Below are positions 22,753 through 33,000 of a stretch of DNA of 64,000 bases, one piece after another. The position numbers and the translations under genes are program-made. Source of the stretch: Edaphochlamys debaryana. Lineage: Eukaryota; Chlorophyta; Chlorophyceae; Chlamydomonadales. Position 1 is the stretch's first letter. Each line of letters begins with the position of its first letter. The notes beneath the pieces are model-generated. The model made no database searches. It had not been told where the DNA came from and saw only the letters and a program-made list of their open reading frames with translations. The stretch lies in assembly GCA_016858145.1 (NCBI GenBank), contig JAEHOE010000007.1:434001-498000 (forward strand), given 5' to 3'.

Positions 22753-23340
22753 GGCCGTGGGGAGCTGACGTCGAGGCGCCGAACGGGGAGCTCGCTGGAA
22801 GTCGGCGAGTCAAGGCTATCTCGCTGGGGCGTCGCTGTTCAAGAAGAAGAGAGCAACGTGTGCCAGAGCGAGAGGGCGAGGCGGGCTGCTGATGTGCTGG
22901 ATAGTTGAGCGGGGCTGCTGAAAAGGGTGTCGCTGCTCTGATGGCCGGATGAGGCAGCTGCCGCCAGCCCGCACTCGCTGGGCTCGCCGGGCCCCGGATC
23001 ACTAGGCCGGAAGGGGTCCCTGGGTGCGTGTCGCTCGTCCATGCTTACACGGGAGGCCCTCTAGCTCCTCCGCCGCCTGCCTGCAGCAGGCCTCGCTCGC
23101 AGGGCCGATAACCCCGGGTCTACAAGCTGGGGCCCACCTCCTTAAGGAGTGACATCCGCGTGCGCCCACAGGCCCCGTCGCCACCTTGCCAGTCCATTCC
23201 GCAGCCCCTTCCGGACCTGCCACCCTCAACGTTGCTAACTAACGTCCCTACCAGCCACAGCCTTGCGGCACAGCACACTCCGCGGACAGCACAGCACACC
23301 CTCAGCGCAGCACGCTCCGCGCACAGCACGCCACGCGTCG
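22753..23340. other. Intergenic: NOL11 3' UTR and 5' flank of small gene
   Basis: An open frame starting at an ATG at 23042 on the minus strand has no splice support and overlaps the NOL11 polyadenylation region, so it is not called. Confidence 0.4.
23045..23049 (-). terminator. TGTAA polyadenylation signal (NOL11)
   Basis: TGTAA on the minus strand about 292 bases past the NOL11 stop. Confidence 0.5.
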
Positions 23341-26300
23341 TCACCGCACGCGTAGGTCGAGCACCTCGGCCGTGTACTGCGTGGCGACTGCCAGGTGCGC
23401 CGCCGGTAGCGCCGCGCCCGCCACCACGTGCTCCAGCGCCCCGCGCAGCAGCAGCAGCCGCCGGGAGCCCTCCAGGGCGCCCGCCAGGGAGGCCTCCAGC
23501 GCCGCCAGGGCGGGCAACGGCGTGCGTGACGTCAGCAGGCGGGCCAGGTGGGCGTCAATGGTCATGCGCGCCCATTCGAGCACCTGGAATGGAAGGGGGC
23601 GTGGATGAGGTGAGGTGGGTTGAGAGGAGGGAGGTGGGAGGTGGCGGCGAGGGCGGCGGTGGGTTGCGCAGAGTTGGGGTGGCGAGTGCGTGCGTGCGGG
23701 CGGAGTGGTTGGGTGGGGTGCTGGCGGCGTGGGTCGGTTGCCTCAGGTATGTACGTTTGTCGTCCCCGCGGGGGATGCCCGCATCTGACAAACTGTGAAA
23801 GAAAGCATTAAGCATCATCGGCATGCGAGACCTGTGCCGCGCTTCGTGTGACGGTGCCTTAACTACAGAGCCGCATCACAAGATCCGTTCCCCGCAGCCC
23901 CTCGGCCCCGACCTTAGCCCCCCGCACACCAACCCGCACTAAGCCCGGACTAGGTGAGTCTCCAACGAAAGTGCACCACCCCATCCCAAAGCCCAGGCCC
24001 CGAAGCGCCCCTAAACCTTCCCAAGTCCCCGCCCTGGACGCCGTACGACGCCGTACCTGGTGGTAGTACGGGAACAGCAGCTCCTGCGGCAGTACGACGC
24101 CCGCCGCCAGCTCGCCCAGCCCGCCGCCGCCGTACTTGGCGGCCCACTTGGCCAGGTAGTCCAACAGCGCGTCGGCCTGCGGCGGCGGCAGCTTCCGCAG
24201 CGCCACCTGTACGGCAGGCGAATCCACCGGCAGCGACACGAGCGGGTGCAGCAGCGCCTCCCGGTAGCTGAAGCCGTCGACGGCGGCGGCGGCGCACTGC
24301 GCCAGCGCCAGCGCGGCGGCGGGGTCGGCGACGGCGGCCGGGCCGCCGCCGCGGCCGCGGCGCGGCGTGGGTGCGGCGGTCGAGGCCGCGGCGGCAGCGG
24401 CGACGGCGGTTTCGGCTTCTGCCACACGCGCCTCGGCTGAGGCTCGGAGCGCCTCGTAGTGCTGCTTCCTGGCGGCGAGGTTAGACTGGGTCGTGGGCGC
24501 CAGGAGGAGCCCCAGGGTCGAGACCAGCGCCGCCGGCTCCACCTCGTCCAGGCACGTGCACAGGCGCGAGAGCAGGCCGTACTGCGCCGCCGCCGTGGCG
24601 GCGACGAGCACGTCGCTGCAGCCGCTGAGTCCGCCGGCGGGCACTCGGCCCAGGAGGGCCCCGAGCTGCGGCCACTGCTTGGCGGCGGCGAGCGCGCGGG
24701 CGGTTAGGGAGAGCAGCTGCGGCGGGAGCGACATGGCGTGCGTGCGGCGGCCGCTGATGTACGACACGGCCGAGTCGAGCAGCGCCGCCGGCGGCGCCGG
24801 GGTGCCGCCGCCGGCCGCCGCCGCTGCCAGCGCCGCCGCCAGCTGCTCCACGAGCGAGGAGCAGATGTCCTCCGCCCGGCTGACGGAGGCGGCAGGCACC
24901 GGCTCCAGCACGACGTCAGCGACGTCGTCTGGAGAGGTGGCGGCGGCCGCCGCCGCGGCGGCGGCGGCTCCGCCGCCGGCCAGCAGCCCCGGGTCCAGTG
25001 CCACGGGCGCCGGCATCGCAGCCAGCGCCGCCGCCACGCCGCGGCTGCCTGCCGCCGCATCCGCCGCCCGCGGCCGCCCCGCCGCGGCGGCGGCAGCCGC
25101 CGCGTTCGCCGACACCGAGAGCTTCGCCACGAGGGACAGCAGGCTGACGGGCTGGGTCTGCAACGTTACCACGTGGACTGAGCCGCCAAGCCGTAGTACG
25201 ACCTCGCCCTCGGATCCGGATCCAGCGACGCTGCAGCTGGCTGGATCCAGGCTCAGCAGCGGCGCGTCCAGGTCGACGGCGCCGGAGGCCAGCGGGCAAC
25301 CGAACTGCGCGTCGTGCAGGCTGTAGCAGACCTGCGACTGCGCCGCCGCGGATTCGAGATCCAGCAGTGCGAACTGCCGCTCGTCCAGCGCGGCGCACAG
25401 CACGCGCGCCCGGCCGCCGGCGCCGTCGGCGGCTGCGGCCCCGGCGGCGACGCTCTTGCGTTTCCGGGTCGACGCAGCGCCGCCAGCGGCGGCGGCGGGC
25501 GCAGAGGAGGAGGCGCCGTTGGTGCCGACGGCGTCGGCCAGTGGGAAGGTGGTGGGGTGCAGCGGCGCCGTCGCGGCGCCGCCGGGCAGGCCGTGGACAG
25601 CGGTGGCGTGGCCGCAGGACCACTGCAGCAGGGCGTAGGCGGGGCTGACGGTGAGGCCCGTCGGCACGGCGGCGGCGCCAGCGGCGCCGCCGGGGCAGGC
25701 CACCGACAGCGTCTTGACCGCCGCCACGCCGCCGTCGCCTGCTGCTACCGACGACAGCCGCAGTACGCGTAGTGTGACGGCGCCGCCGGCGGCGGCCTGG
25801 CTCGCCACGACTAGCGTGTCGGCCGTGCTCGCCGCCAGGACGTGCCGGGGTGCCGCCGCCAGGCCCGACGGAAGCAGCGTCAGGGTGCCCGCGTCGGCTC
25901 CGTCGCCTGCCCCCAGCTCCGCAACGCCCAGTCTCCCGTCCGTTAGCACCACAGCGATTCGTGTGAGGCTAGCGTCCGAGGAGCTGCCGCCAGCGGCGGA
26001 TGCCCGGGAGAGGATGTGCACGCTGCGTGCGGCCGCAGGCACAACCACGCGGGACTTGGCGTCCGTGATGGAGCGTGCCGGACTGCTGGTGTCATGTTGA
26101 CAGAGCGTGTAGCTGTTCGATGCCTGGTCGTGGAGCACGCTCGCGACGATGCTCCGGGCATGCTCGCCGGTTGTCGTGTGCTGCACGCTCGCTACCTGGA
26201 ACTCTACTGTCGAGCGACTGCCTAGAGGATAGCTTCCTAGTTGTCTCTGCGAGCGCAAGGGTAACACAGGGCGTCAGCCGGCCGCCGCCCAAGCCGCCGC

Positions 26301-26556
26301 GTAACCCAACGCGCCTCAAGAACGCATGTCATAGTATGTTTGTACAAGGAACATGGCAGCCGCGCCTCTCGAAAGAGCTCCGACAAAGACGGGCGAGCAC
26401 AGATGCGGAATGCCGGCGGCCAAGCCCCACCTGCTCCAAGTCGTAGGCAGTGACGCCATCCCGCTGCACGGTGACTACGACGGCCCTAGCGCTCTGGTCG
26501 TAAGTTGCGCCGACCAGCTGCGCGGCGCTGTGCGAACAGACGCGGCTGGCGGCCAT
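23341..26556 (-). CDS. NOL11: NOL11-like nucleolar protein (t-UTP / ribosome biogenesis)
   Basis: Three exons, 26556-26431, 26246-24057 and 23583-23341, encode 852 residues. The N-terminal half reads like a degenerate beta-propeller (VVVTVQRDGVTAYDLEQ, TRIAVVLTDGRLGVAEL, RVLCAALDERQFALLDLES). The C-terminal half is helical: PLVSLPVDSPAVQVALRKL, ADALLDYLAKWAAKY, then EWARMTIDAHLARLLTS and a final YTAEVLDLRVR. The end matches the conserved NOL11 layout (a Leu-rich 'yL..W' block, then a 'DAHF..L' helix, then a closing 'Y..EVL.L'). Known: NOL11 is a t-UTP/SSU processome subunit needed for rRNA transcription and 18S processing. The assignment rests on layout and C-terminal motif, not on overall identity. 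Long Ala/Gly runs are inserted throughout. Confidence 0.65.
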
Positions 26557-27212
26557 TGTCGAGGGCCTACGCGCTGGTGTCGAGTGTTAATGGTCTGGCG
26601 AAGTCATTTTGATCATGCGGCGAAACATAGTGCGGAGGCGGCGAGCACCTCGCGTTCTATTGACCCGCGCGGCAATGCAAATCGGCCACCGCAAGTGCGG
26701 AGCGAAACCCGCACCTCCCCGACAATCTCGCAATACAACATCATAGACTCTGTACATTGAACTGAACAAAGCCTCCGGCACGCTGCTATTGAGAAAGTGA
26801 ACGCACAACCATCCGAACCGTCTTGGCTCTCCCGCTATGCACGACCGCCGCCGCTAGTCGCATACTGCGCTATATGCATTGTACTGGCGCTGTTGAAGCT
26901 GAAGCTGGCTTCCCCGGGAAGCCGGAAGTTGCTCCTGTGGCTACACTCCATGTCCCGCTTCACTTCAGCCCAGCAGAGGCCGCCACCTGCAGCGGCAAGT
27001 CGCGAGGTTCGTGAGGGCTGTGAAACCAAGGATTACCTGAGCTTCAACCTACTCCATCCCCGTTAGACTGCATGGCCTACCCTATCCTTCTGCCTACCTA
27101 CACCATCCCTGGCGCCCTGGTCCCTGGCGCCCAAACGGCCCCCACCTGCAGCCCCCCGGCCCCCACCTGCAGCCCCCCGGCCCCCACCTGCGGCACGCCG
27201 CCCTCTCTTCAC
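26557..27212. other. Intergenic: NOL11 promoter and 3' flank of small-protein gene
   Basis: No ATG-initiated ORF with support. A short minisatellite lies at 27137-27193. Confidence 0.4.
27137..27193. repeat. 21-bp minisatellite, 2.7 copies
   Basis: Unit GGCCCCCACCTGCAGCCCCCC at 27137-27157 and 27158-27178, with a partial third copy to 27193. It lies just past the stop of the small-protein gene. Confidence 0.8.
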
Positions 27213-28121
27213 TCAGTCCAGGAAGCTCTCGCCCGGGCCCAGGCCCGGCAGGCGGTCGTACTCGTCCCCGCCAGTGCCGGCGCCGTGGGCCGGCGTGGGG
27301 TGCGCTTCCAGCTCAGCCTGCACCCCGCACGGGCCGCCAGGAAGCACGCAAGGGGACGCAAGGGGAGGCTCTCGGGGAGGCTCAACCGTCAACGGCCAGC
27401 GTGTTGCTTGAGGCCTTGACTCAGGGCCTCAGCCTTTCGGCTTGAGGGCCTCAGCCTCTTGGCTCCCATCTGCCACACCGGGGCCTGAATGCCCCCCAGC
27501 GGAGTGGGGCCTCGGGTGCCTTTGCACAACCCGAAATGCAATCTCCAGGATGGGGCTTTTCCCTTTCAGCGTTCGGGACCGGGACTCGCCTGGGCGTGGG
27601 AGCGCTCGTGGCCGCGGCGGGGGCTGTGCAGCTTCTCCGACACCTTGGACATGAAGCGGCTGGCCAGCTCGGCCGCCACCTGGGGGTGGGGTGGGGGGGG
27701 CGGGGGGATGTGGGAGAGGGCAAGGGAGAGGGATTAAGGATGAGTGCGGAGGGGGCTCAGGATGGCAAGGAGCTCGATCAAGGGGGCTGGGGGCAGCGGC
27801 ACCTGGGCTCCCGCCGGCCGTGCGCCGGAGGGCAGAGCGGGACCAAGCAAGCAGCAGCAGCTGCTGAGGCGGTGGCGCTTGGGCTGCGGTCAAGCCCCTT
27901 CCGGAAAGCGCGTCCGCGGCGGACGCCCCCGCGGCGGCCTCAAGGCCTGCCCACCCCCGCCCCTCACCCCCGGCCGCGCTTGCCTCGCTGGTGTGCCGCA
28001 GGCCCTCGGGCACAACGTCGTGGTCGTGGTGGTGGTGCTGCGGCTGCGCCTCCGTCGCGGCATCGCTGCCGGAGCCAACCTGCGTCGGGGCCTCGTCCTG
28101 CCTTTGCTCGTGAGTCGACAT
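27213..28121 (-). CDS. Small His/Gln-rich protein, VPxxLR-TS-AAxLA family, copy 1
   Basis: Not a recognised family. Three exons, 28121-27984, 27679-27590 and 27317-27213, give 110 residues, all in phase 0. Both introns start with GC instead of GT (GAG|GCAAGC and CAG|GCGAGT) and end in CAG. The N-terminus is polar with a His cluster (QHHHHDHD), then the family core VPEGLRHTSEVAAELASRF, then MSKVSEKLHSPRRGHERSH and an acidic end (EYDRLPGLGPGESFLD). The core would form an amphipathic helix. Two more genes just upstream on the same strand carry related cores, so this is a local tandem family. Function unknown. Without the GC donors the frame reads on into proline-rich sequence with no family similarity. 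Confidence 0.6.
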
Positions 28122-28518
28122 GTTGCGGCTGTTGTGGCTGGTTAGCTATGCGCTGTGATTGCTGTGAGCTCAGCGCGAGTCCTTGTGCGCAGCGCGTGAT
28201 GGAGAGAGCTCTTGAAGTCGGGACGCAGCGCGGAGCGCGGGGGGTTTACAGCAACTGCGTGCCGGCGGGTCGGCGCCCGGCGCCCCGCGCTCCCCTCCCC
28301 TCCCCTCCCTCGCCCCCGCCAGCCCCGCCGCTAACCCCCCCGAGCTGCAGCACCTCTTCGCCCGCCCCCAACTCACAATTTCCCTGCGGCTGTGCCGTGC
28401 GCAGCTCAGGGGTCGGTATTGCAGGCCCCCGTCCACCGCCTACCCCTGACCGTGCCACCCCTCCTTTCTCCGCCTTCCCCAATCCCTCCTCCCCACAGCG
28501 CCTCCTACATGCTCAGCC
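28122..28518. other. Spacer between small-protein copies 1 and 2
   Basis: Copy 2's TGTAA signal sits only 125 bases from copy 1's start codon, so the promoter of copy 1 must be short or overlap the 3' UTR of copy 2. Confidence 0.45.
28246..28250 (-). terminator. TGTAA polyadenylation signal (small protein copy 2)
   Basis: TGTAA on the minus strand 269 bases past the stop at 28519. Confidence 0.5.
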
Positions 28519-28782
28519 TCAGGCATCGGACGTGCGCCCCTCCTTCACGGCCTCCCGCACGGGCTGCCGGGCCTCTTGCACCCGCTCCCGCACCGCGGCC
28601 GCCAGCTCGGCGGCGTGGGGCACGCTGTTGGGCACCGTGGGGTGCTCCGGCACCGTCGCGTTGGCCGGCGTGGAGCCGGCGCCCTGCAGCGCCAGAGGCA
28701 GCGCCTCCTGCGGTGCGGAAGGCTGCGGCTGAGGGTGCGGCTGGGAGTCGGTGGAGAAGGGGTCGGCGGTGTCGGGCTGCAT
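28519..28782 (-). CDS. Small Pro/Gln-rich protein, VP-AAxLA family, copy 2
   Basis: Single exon from an ATG, 87 residues. The N-terminus is Pro/Gln/His-rich (MQPDTADPF, QPHPQPQPS), followed by a variant family core: TVPNSVPHAAELAAAVRERV, then QEARQPVREAVKEG. It shares VP, the AAELAA helix and a charged continuation with copies 1 and 3 but lacks the LR-TS element. No signal peptide or membrane span. Whether it is a separate gene or a 3' exon of copy 3 cannot be settled from sequence; its own ATG and TGTAA favour a separate gene. Confidence 0.45.
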   Translation of the reverse strand: MQPDTADPFSTDSQPHPQPQPSAPQEALPLALQGAGSTPANATVPEHPTVPNSVPHAAELAAAVRERVQEARQPVREAVKEGRTSDA

Positions 28783-29395
28783 GGCCGCTGTGGCTGTAAG
28801 CTTCTCTGTGCTGCTTGGGGATGTCCAGGCTGCGTAACACGTGGAGCGTGGAGGTGTGGAGCGTGAGGTGCGAGGCGCGCTGGGAATGTGCGGGGCAGCA
28901 AGGGACTGTGAAGCACGGAGAGCGGTGGCTTGCAGGAGCCGCTTGGGCGGTCATGACGCGGGCTGAAACCCGACGCGTTCCCGCCCCCTTTCTAGCTGCC
29001 GCTCGCCCCCACAGCGTCGCTCCCCCGCTCCTGCTCCCGCTCGCCGACTTCACTACAACGTTCATGCCTGCCGCTCGGCCCCTAACCCCTGCCGCTGCAG
29101 GCCCTGTCCTACACCCTCGCCTGAACACACACAGCGGCCATCTCCCCCTCGTCTCCCCATCTCCGGGGCACCTGGAGGTGCGGGGGCGGCAAGATCTGTA
29201 GCCAGGCTCTGATCCGTGCTGCCGTGGCGTCTTCATGGGCTGCGGCAGGAGGGGAGCACTGCAGTGAAGCGGATGCTCCCAAGCCCCGACCAGCCCTTCC
29301 ATCCCCTCTTCCCTCACGCCCTGTCCCTTCCCTTTCCACCAACTACACCAAGCCCGGGCTCCCCCCACCTCACCCGCTGCAGGACCTTGAGGCCC
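28783..29395. other. Spacer between small-protein copies 2 and 3
   Basis: C/T-rich, with splice-like CTGCAG tracts but no supported exon. Confidence 0.4.
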
Positions 29396-29803
29396 TCAGC
29401 CGTCGCTGGTGGAGCCCCGCGCGCCGCTCTGCAGCCCCCGCGTGCGCAGCTCGAGCCCCTCCGCCAGCTTGGCGTCCAGCCCCAGCGGCTGCAGCGCCTC
29501 CGCCACGCGCCCCGCCAGCCGCCCCGCCAGCTCCGCCGCCACCTCGCTCGTGGCCCGAAGCTCTGACGGCACGGCGTCGGCGGCGGGGTCGGCGAGGGCG
29601 GAGGGGTCGGCGGCGGAGGCGGGGGCCGCGGCCGACTCAGCGGAGGGGTCGGCGGAGGGGGAGGAGGCGGGCTCGGAGGAGGAGCCGGAGAGGGAGGTGA
29701 GCACGGCTGAGGCGAGGTCGGCCGCGGCTTTCGAGGTATCGCGGAGCGGCTCGGGCACGGAGTCGGCGCCGCGGCCGGCGGGGTTGTCGGAGGGCTGCTC
29801 CAT
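29396..29803 (-). CDS. Small Ala/Ser-rich protein, VPxxLR-TS-AAxLA family, copy 3 (two cores)
   Basis: Single exon from an ATG, 135 residues. It carries the family core twice: SVPEPLRDTSKAAADLASAV near residue 16 and AVPSELRATSEVAAELAGRL near residue 83, separated by an acidic Ser/Pro/Ala linker. The second core continues as AGRVAEALQPLGLDAKLAEG. The doubled core and the similarity to the 110-residue protein downstream show that these genes arose by duplication. Function unknown; the helices look amphipathic, as in LEA-like or lipid-surface proteins, but that is speculation. Divergent from the F-box gene 241 bases away. Confidence 0.55.
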   Translation of the reverse strand: MEQPSDNPAGRGADSVPEPLRDTSKAAADLASAVLTSLSGSSSEPASSPSADPSAESAAAPASAADPSALADPAADAVPSELRATSEVAAELAGRLAGRVAEALQPLGLDAKLAEGLELRTRGLQSGARGSTSDG

Positions 29804-30044
29804 CGCGGCGTGTGCGAAGCAGCTAAGCAGCTAAGCGAGCAAGTGCGATGCTAAATTTCAGATTCGCGGTAGCTGGCTATGCAAAGCGCAAAGCGGGCTT
29901 CGTCTGAAGGGGGTCGTCGCTGCCTTGGACGCGCATCGTCGGGTCGCGACCAGGGTTTTGGGCCCCGCGACGCGCATTGCCGCAATCCTTATACCGCGAC
30001 GCAGCTATTCCCTGCTATTTTCCTATCACACCGCTCTTTGCACA
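29804..30044. promoter_or_regulatory. Divergent promoter, small protein copy 3 / F-box gene
   Basis: 241 bases between start codons on opposite strands; no specific element identified. Confidence 0.4.
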
Positions 30045-33000
30045 ATGCGCCCAGCCGAGGCGGCCCGCGCCGAACCTCCCCTCCTTGGCTGCGGCCTTTT
30101 GGCCGCTGCTGCGGCCTCGCGCACCGCTCCAAGCGCCGGCCCCGCGCTGCTCTGCCTGCCCGAACACCTGCTCTCGCGCATCGCGACGCACCTGCCGCCC
30201 GGCTCCAAACGGCGCCTGCGCCTCGTCTGCCGAGCAACTCGCGCCGCGGTCGACGCAACCGTGCATCGCCTCGTGCTCGATTCACCGCCGCGATGCAGCG
30301 ATCATCACAAGCAGCAACAGTCGGTTGCGAGGCAGAGCTCGCTGTCGCCGAGGCGACGGCTCGCTGCGGGCTCGGCGGGTGCGGCAGCGGGTAATGGGGA
30401 GCAGCGGGCGGCGCCGTGCAGCGCGGGGCTCCGGGGGTTCCCCTTCCCGCACCTGACGCACCTGACGCTGGTGCCCTGGCGGCACGGCGTGGCGGCGGCG
30501 GAGCTAGCGCCGCTGCTGGCGGCGCTGCCGCGCCTCCGCCACCTCCGCGAGGTCCGCCTGGCGGAACCCTGCCCGGTCGCCGCAGCCACAGCTGCCGCCG
30601 CCGCCGCCGGCTCCGCTGCGCCAGCACAGGCCGCAGGCGGTTGGGACGTGCGGACCGCATACCGAGCGGCGGGCGCGGCACCGGCGGTCGCTGGCGCACT
30701 TGCGCCTGCCCCGCCGGTGCCCACCGCCGTCGCCTCCGCTGCGGCGGCGGAATCGGCAGCTCGCCTAGCAGCCCTGGCGGCCTCCCGGTGGTCCACGACA
30801 ACGGCTGGAGCTTCAACAACCTGGCCTCGATTTGGCTTCGCCCAGGAACCCGAGGAACCGCTAACTCGTGGCAGTAACGTCAGCGGTGGCCAGCCCAGCC
30901 CAGCCTCAACGGAGGCGGCGCTGGCGGCCGTCGCCAGGGCCGCCGCCGTCAGCGACGCCCGCCTCGCCGCCGCCCTGGCGGCGGCCCGGCAGGACGCCGC
31001 CGCCGCCGCCTTCGCCTCCGCTTCCGCCGCCCTGGCCCACAACCTGCCGCTGCTGCCGCCGCCGCCGCCGCTGCCGATCCGGGCCCTGCACCGTTTCGCT
31101 GACGGAGTTCAGGAGGCGCTAGAGCGGGCCCAGGCCGCGGCGCTTGCGCCGCTGGCGCCGCTGCAGCTGGGGCCGCCGCCACTGGCGCTGCCGCGGCTGC
31201 GCGCGCCGCCGCCGTCGCTACCGCGGCGGCCGGAGGAGGCAGCGGCGGCGGCAGCGGCGGCGGTGGCGGAGCCGCCGCTGGCGCCCAGCTTTGATGTGGA
31301 TGCGCTGGCGGCGCTGCTGGCGGCGCTGGCGGCGGTGGGGTCGGGGCCAGGCGGTGTCTTCGTCCGGACCGGTGCTAGCAACAACAACGAGGAAACCGCG
31401 GCATTCTCTGCCTATCGAGCGAGTCTTGGAAGTCCTGGTGGCAGCGAAGGCGGTGGGGCTGAAGGCGGCGGCGGCGGCGGCTGCACAGGCTCTGGCATGC
31501 CGCCGAGTGTGGCAGCCGCCATTGCCGCGGCCGCCCGGTCCTCGTACGGCGGGGTCGGCAGGGGCAGCGGCCGTGCGGTTGACGACGGCGCTGGCGGCAG
31601 CGCGGAGGCTGGCATGCCGCCAAGCGTGGCGGCAGCCATTGCTGCCGCCGCCAGCTCCTCATACAGCGGCGGCGCCAGCGGCAGCGGCAGCGGCTGTCCG
31701 CATGACTCCAGACCGCCGCACGTACACAGCGCTACGCCAGACACGCAGCCGAGCAGCCAAACCGCCCATGGCAGTGCAGCACCTCCCAGCGCTGCCCCTT
31801 CAACATCCTCGCCGTCCCACGGCGGCAACTCGCCAGGGACCAGCAGCCCCATGCTGGCGTCTCCCTTCTGCAGCCTCCCGGCGGCGCGAGCGGCGGCGGA
31901 GGCAGACGCGGCCGGCAGCGGTGACGCCGGCGGAGCATCTACGGCGGCGGCGGTGGCGCCAACGACGAGGGACGAGGCGAGGGAGCGCGCCGCCGCTGCG
32001 GGACCCTGCCTGGCGGCGGCCTCGGGTGGCGAAAGCAGCACGCTTAGTTGTGGTGGAGCCTTCCAGGCGTGGGAGTGGGAGGACAAGTGGACCAAGCCCC
32101 GCCACGGACACCCGCCCCCGCCGCAGCCGCAGGCGCGGCCGTCCAGCCCCAACAGCCTCACGGGCGCGAGCGCGGCAGCGGCCCTGTCCGGGGGGTTGAG
32201 CGGCCCGCTTTCCAGCGGCCTCGCCAGCGGCCCGCTTCCCAACACGCCGCTCCTGGCCAGCCCCGCTACCAGCAACAGCCCCGGTAGCGACGCCACTCCG
32301 CCATCCGCAGCTACCCAGAGCCCCGTCTCGCCCTCCTCATCGCCCTACCTCCCCCTAGCTCCCTTCAACCCTGCGCCACGCGTCCCTCCATCTCAAGCCG
32401 TCGTTGACCCCAACACCCGTGCCACCGGGGCCCGAAGCCTGCTTGGTCGCGATTCGGCGGCATCGGCTCTGACCCCCGCATCACCGTCGCCATCCACGTC
32501 GCCCCAAACGCCACTGCTCTCCCCCACCCCCACACGATCTACGCCAATCTCAGCCCCATCGCCTTCGGCAGTCGTGGCTGCGCCAGCCCTGCCCCCAATC
32601 GATCTGGTGATCGAGAGCGTGAGCCTGCTCCCCGGCGGCCGCCTCTGCCACCCGGCCGCACGCGCGCTCCTGCCGTACGTGTTCCCGCTGTGGCCACCGT
32701 ACTCGGCCGCAGCATCACCGGTGGTGCAGCCATTGTACGGCACGATTTGTGACGTTGACTCAGCGTCCGGCAGTGGTCCAGACCCGGTGGCGGCGGCGGC
32801 GGCGGCCGTGACGAGCCCCACGCAGCTGTCCATGCAGACGCTGGCGGCGCTGCTGGCGGCGGCCGTGGCCGCACCCGAGTCCAGACCGTCGGCACTGCTG
32901 GCGTCGCCGTCTGCCTCCGCCGCCACCGCCGCCACATCTTGGCCCGAGCGCGAGCTCAGCCCCTGCAGCTCCAACAGCCCCTCATCGCCGTCACCGGCTA

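Noticed and set aside
22839..23042. Minus-strand frame from an ATG at 23042
   Set aside because: It starts next to the NOL11 poly(A) signal, is Ser/Ala low complexity, and has no downstream splice that continues it sensibly.
26797..27066. Plus-strand frame with one hydrophobic segment
   Set aside because: No ATG at the start and no splice context; probably chance.
29925..30044. N-terminal extension of the F-box frame
   Set aside because: The extension begins with TTG and has no conserved content; the first ATG is at 30045.
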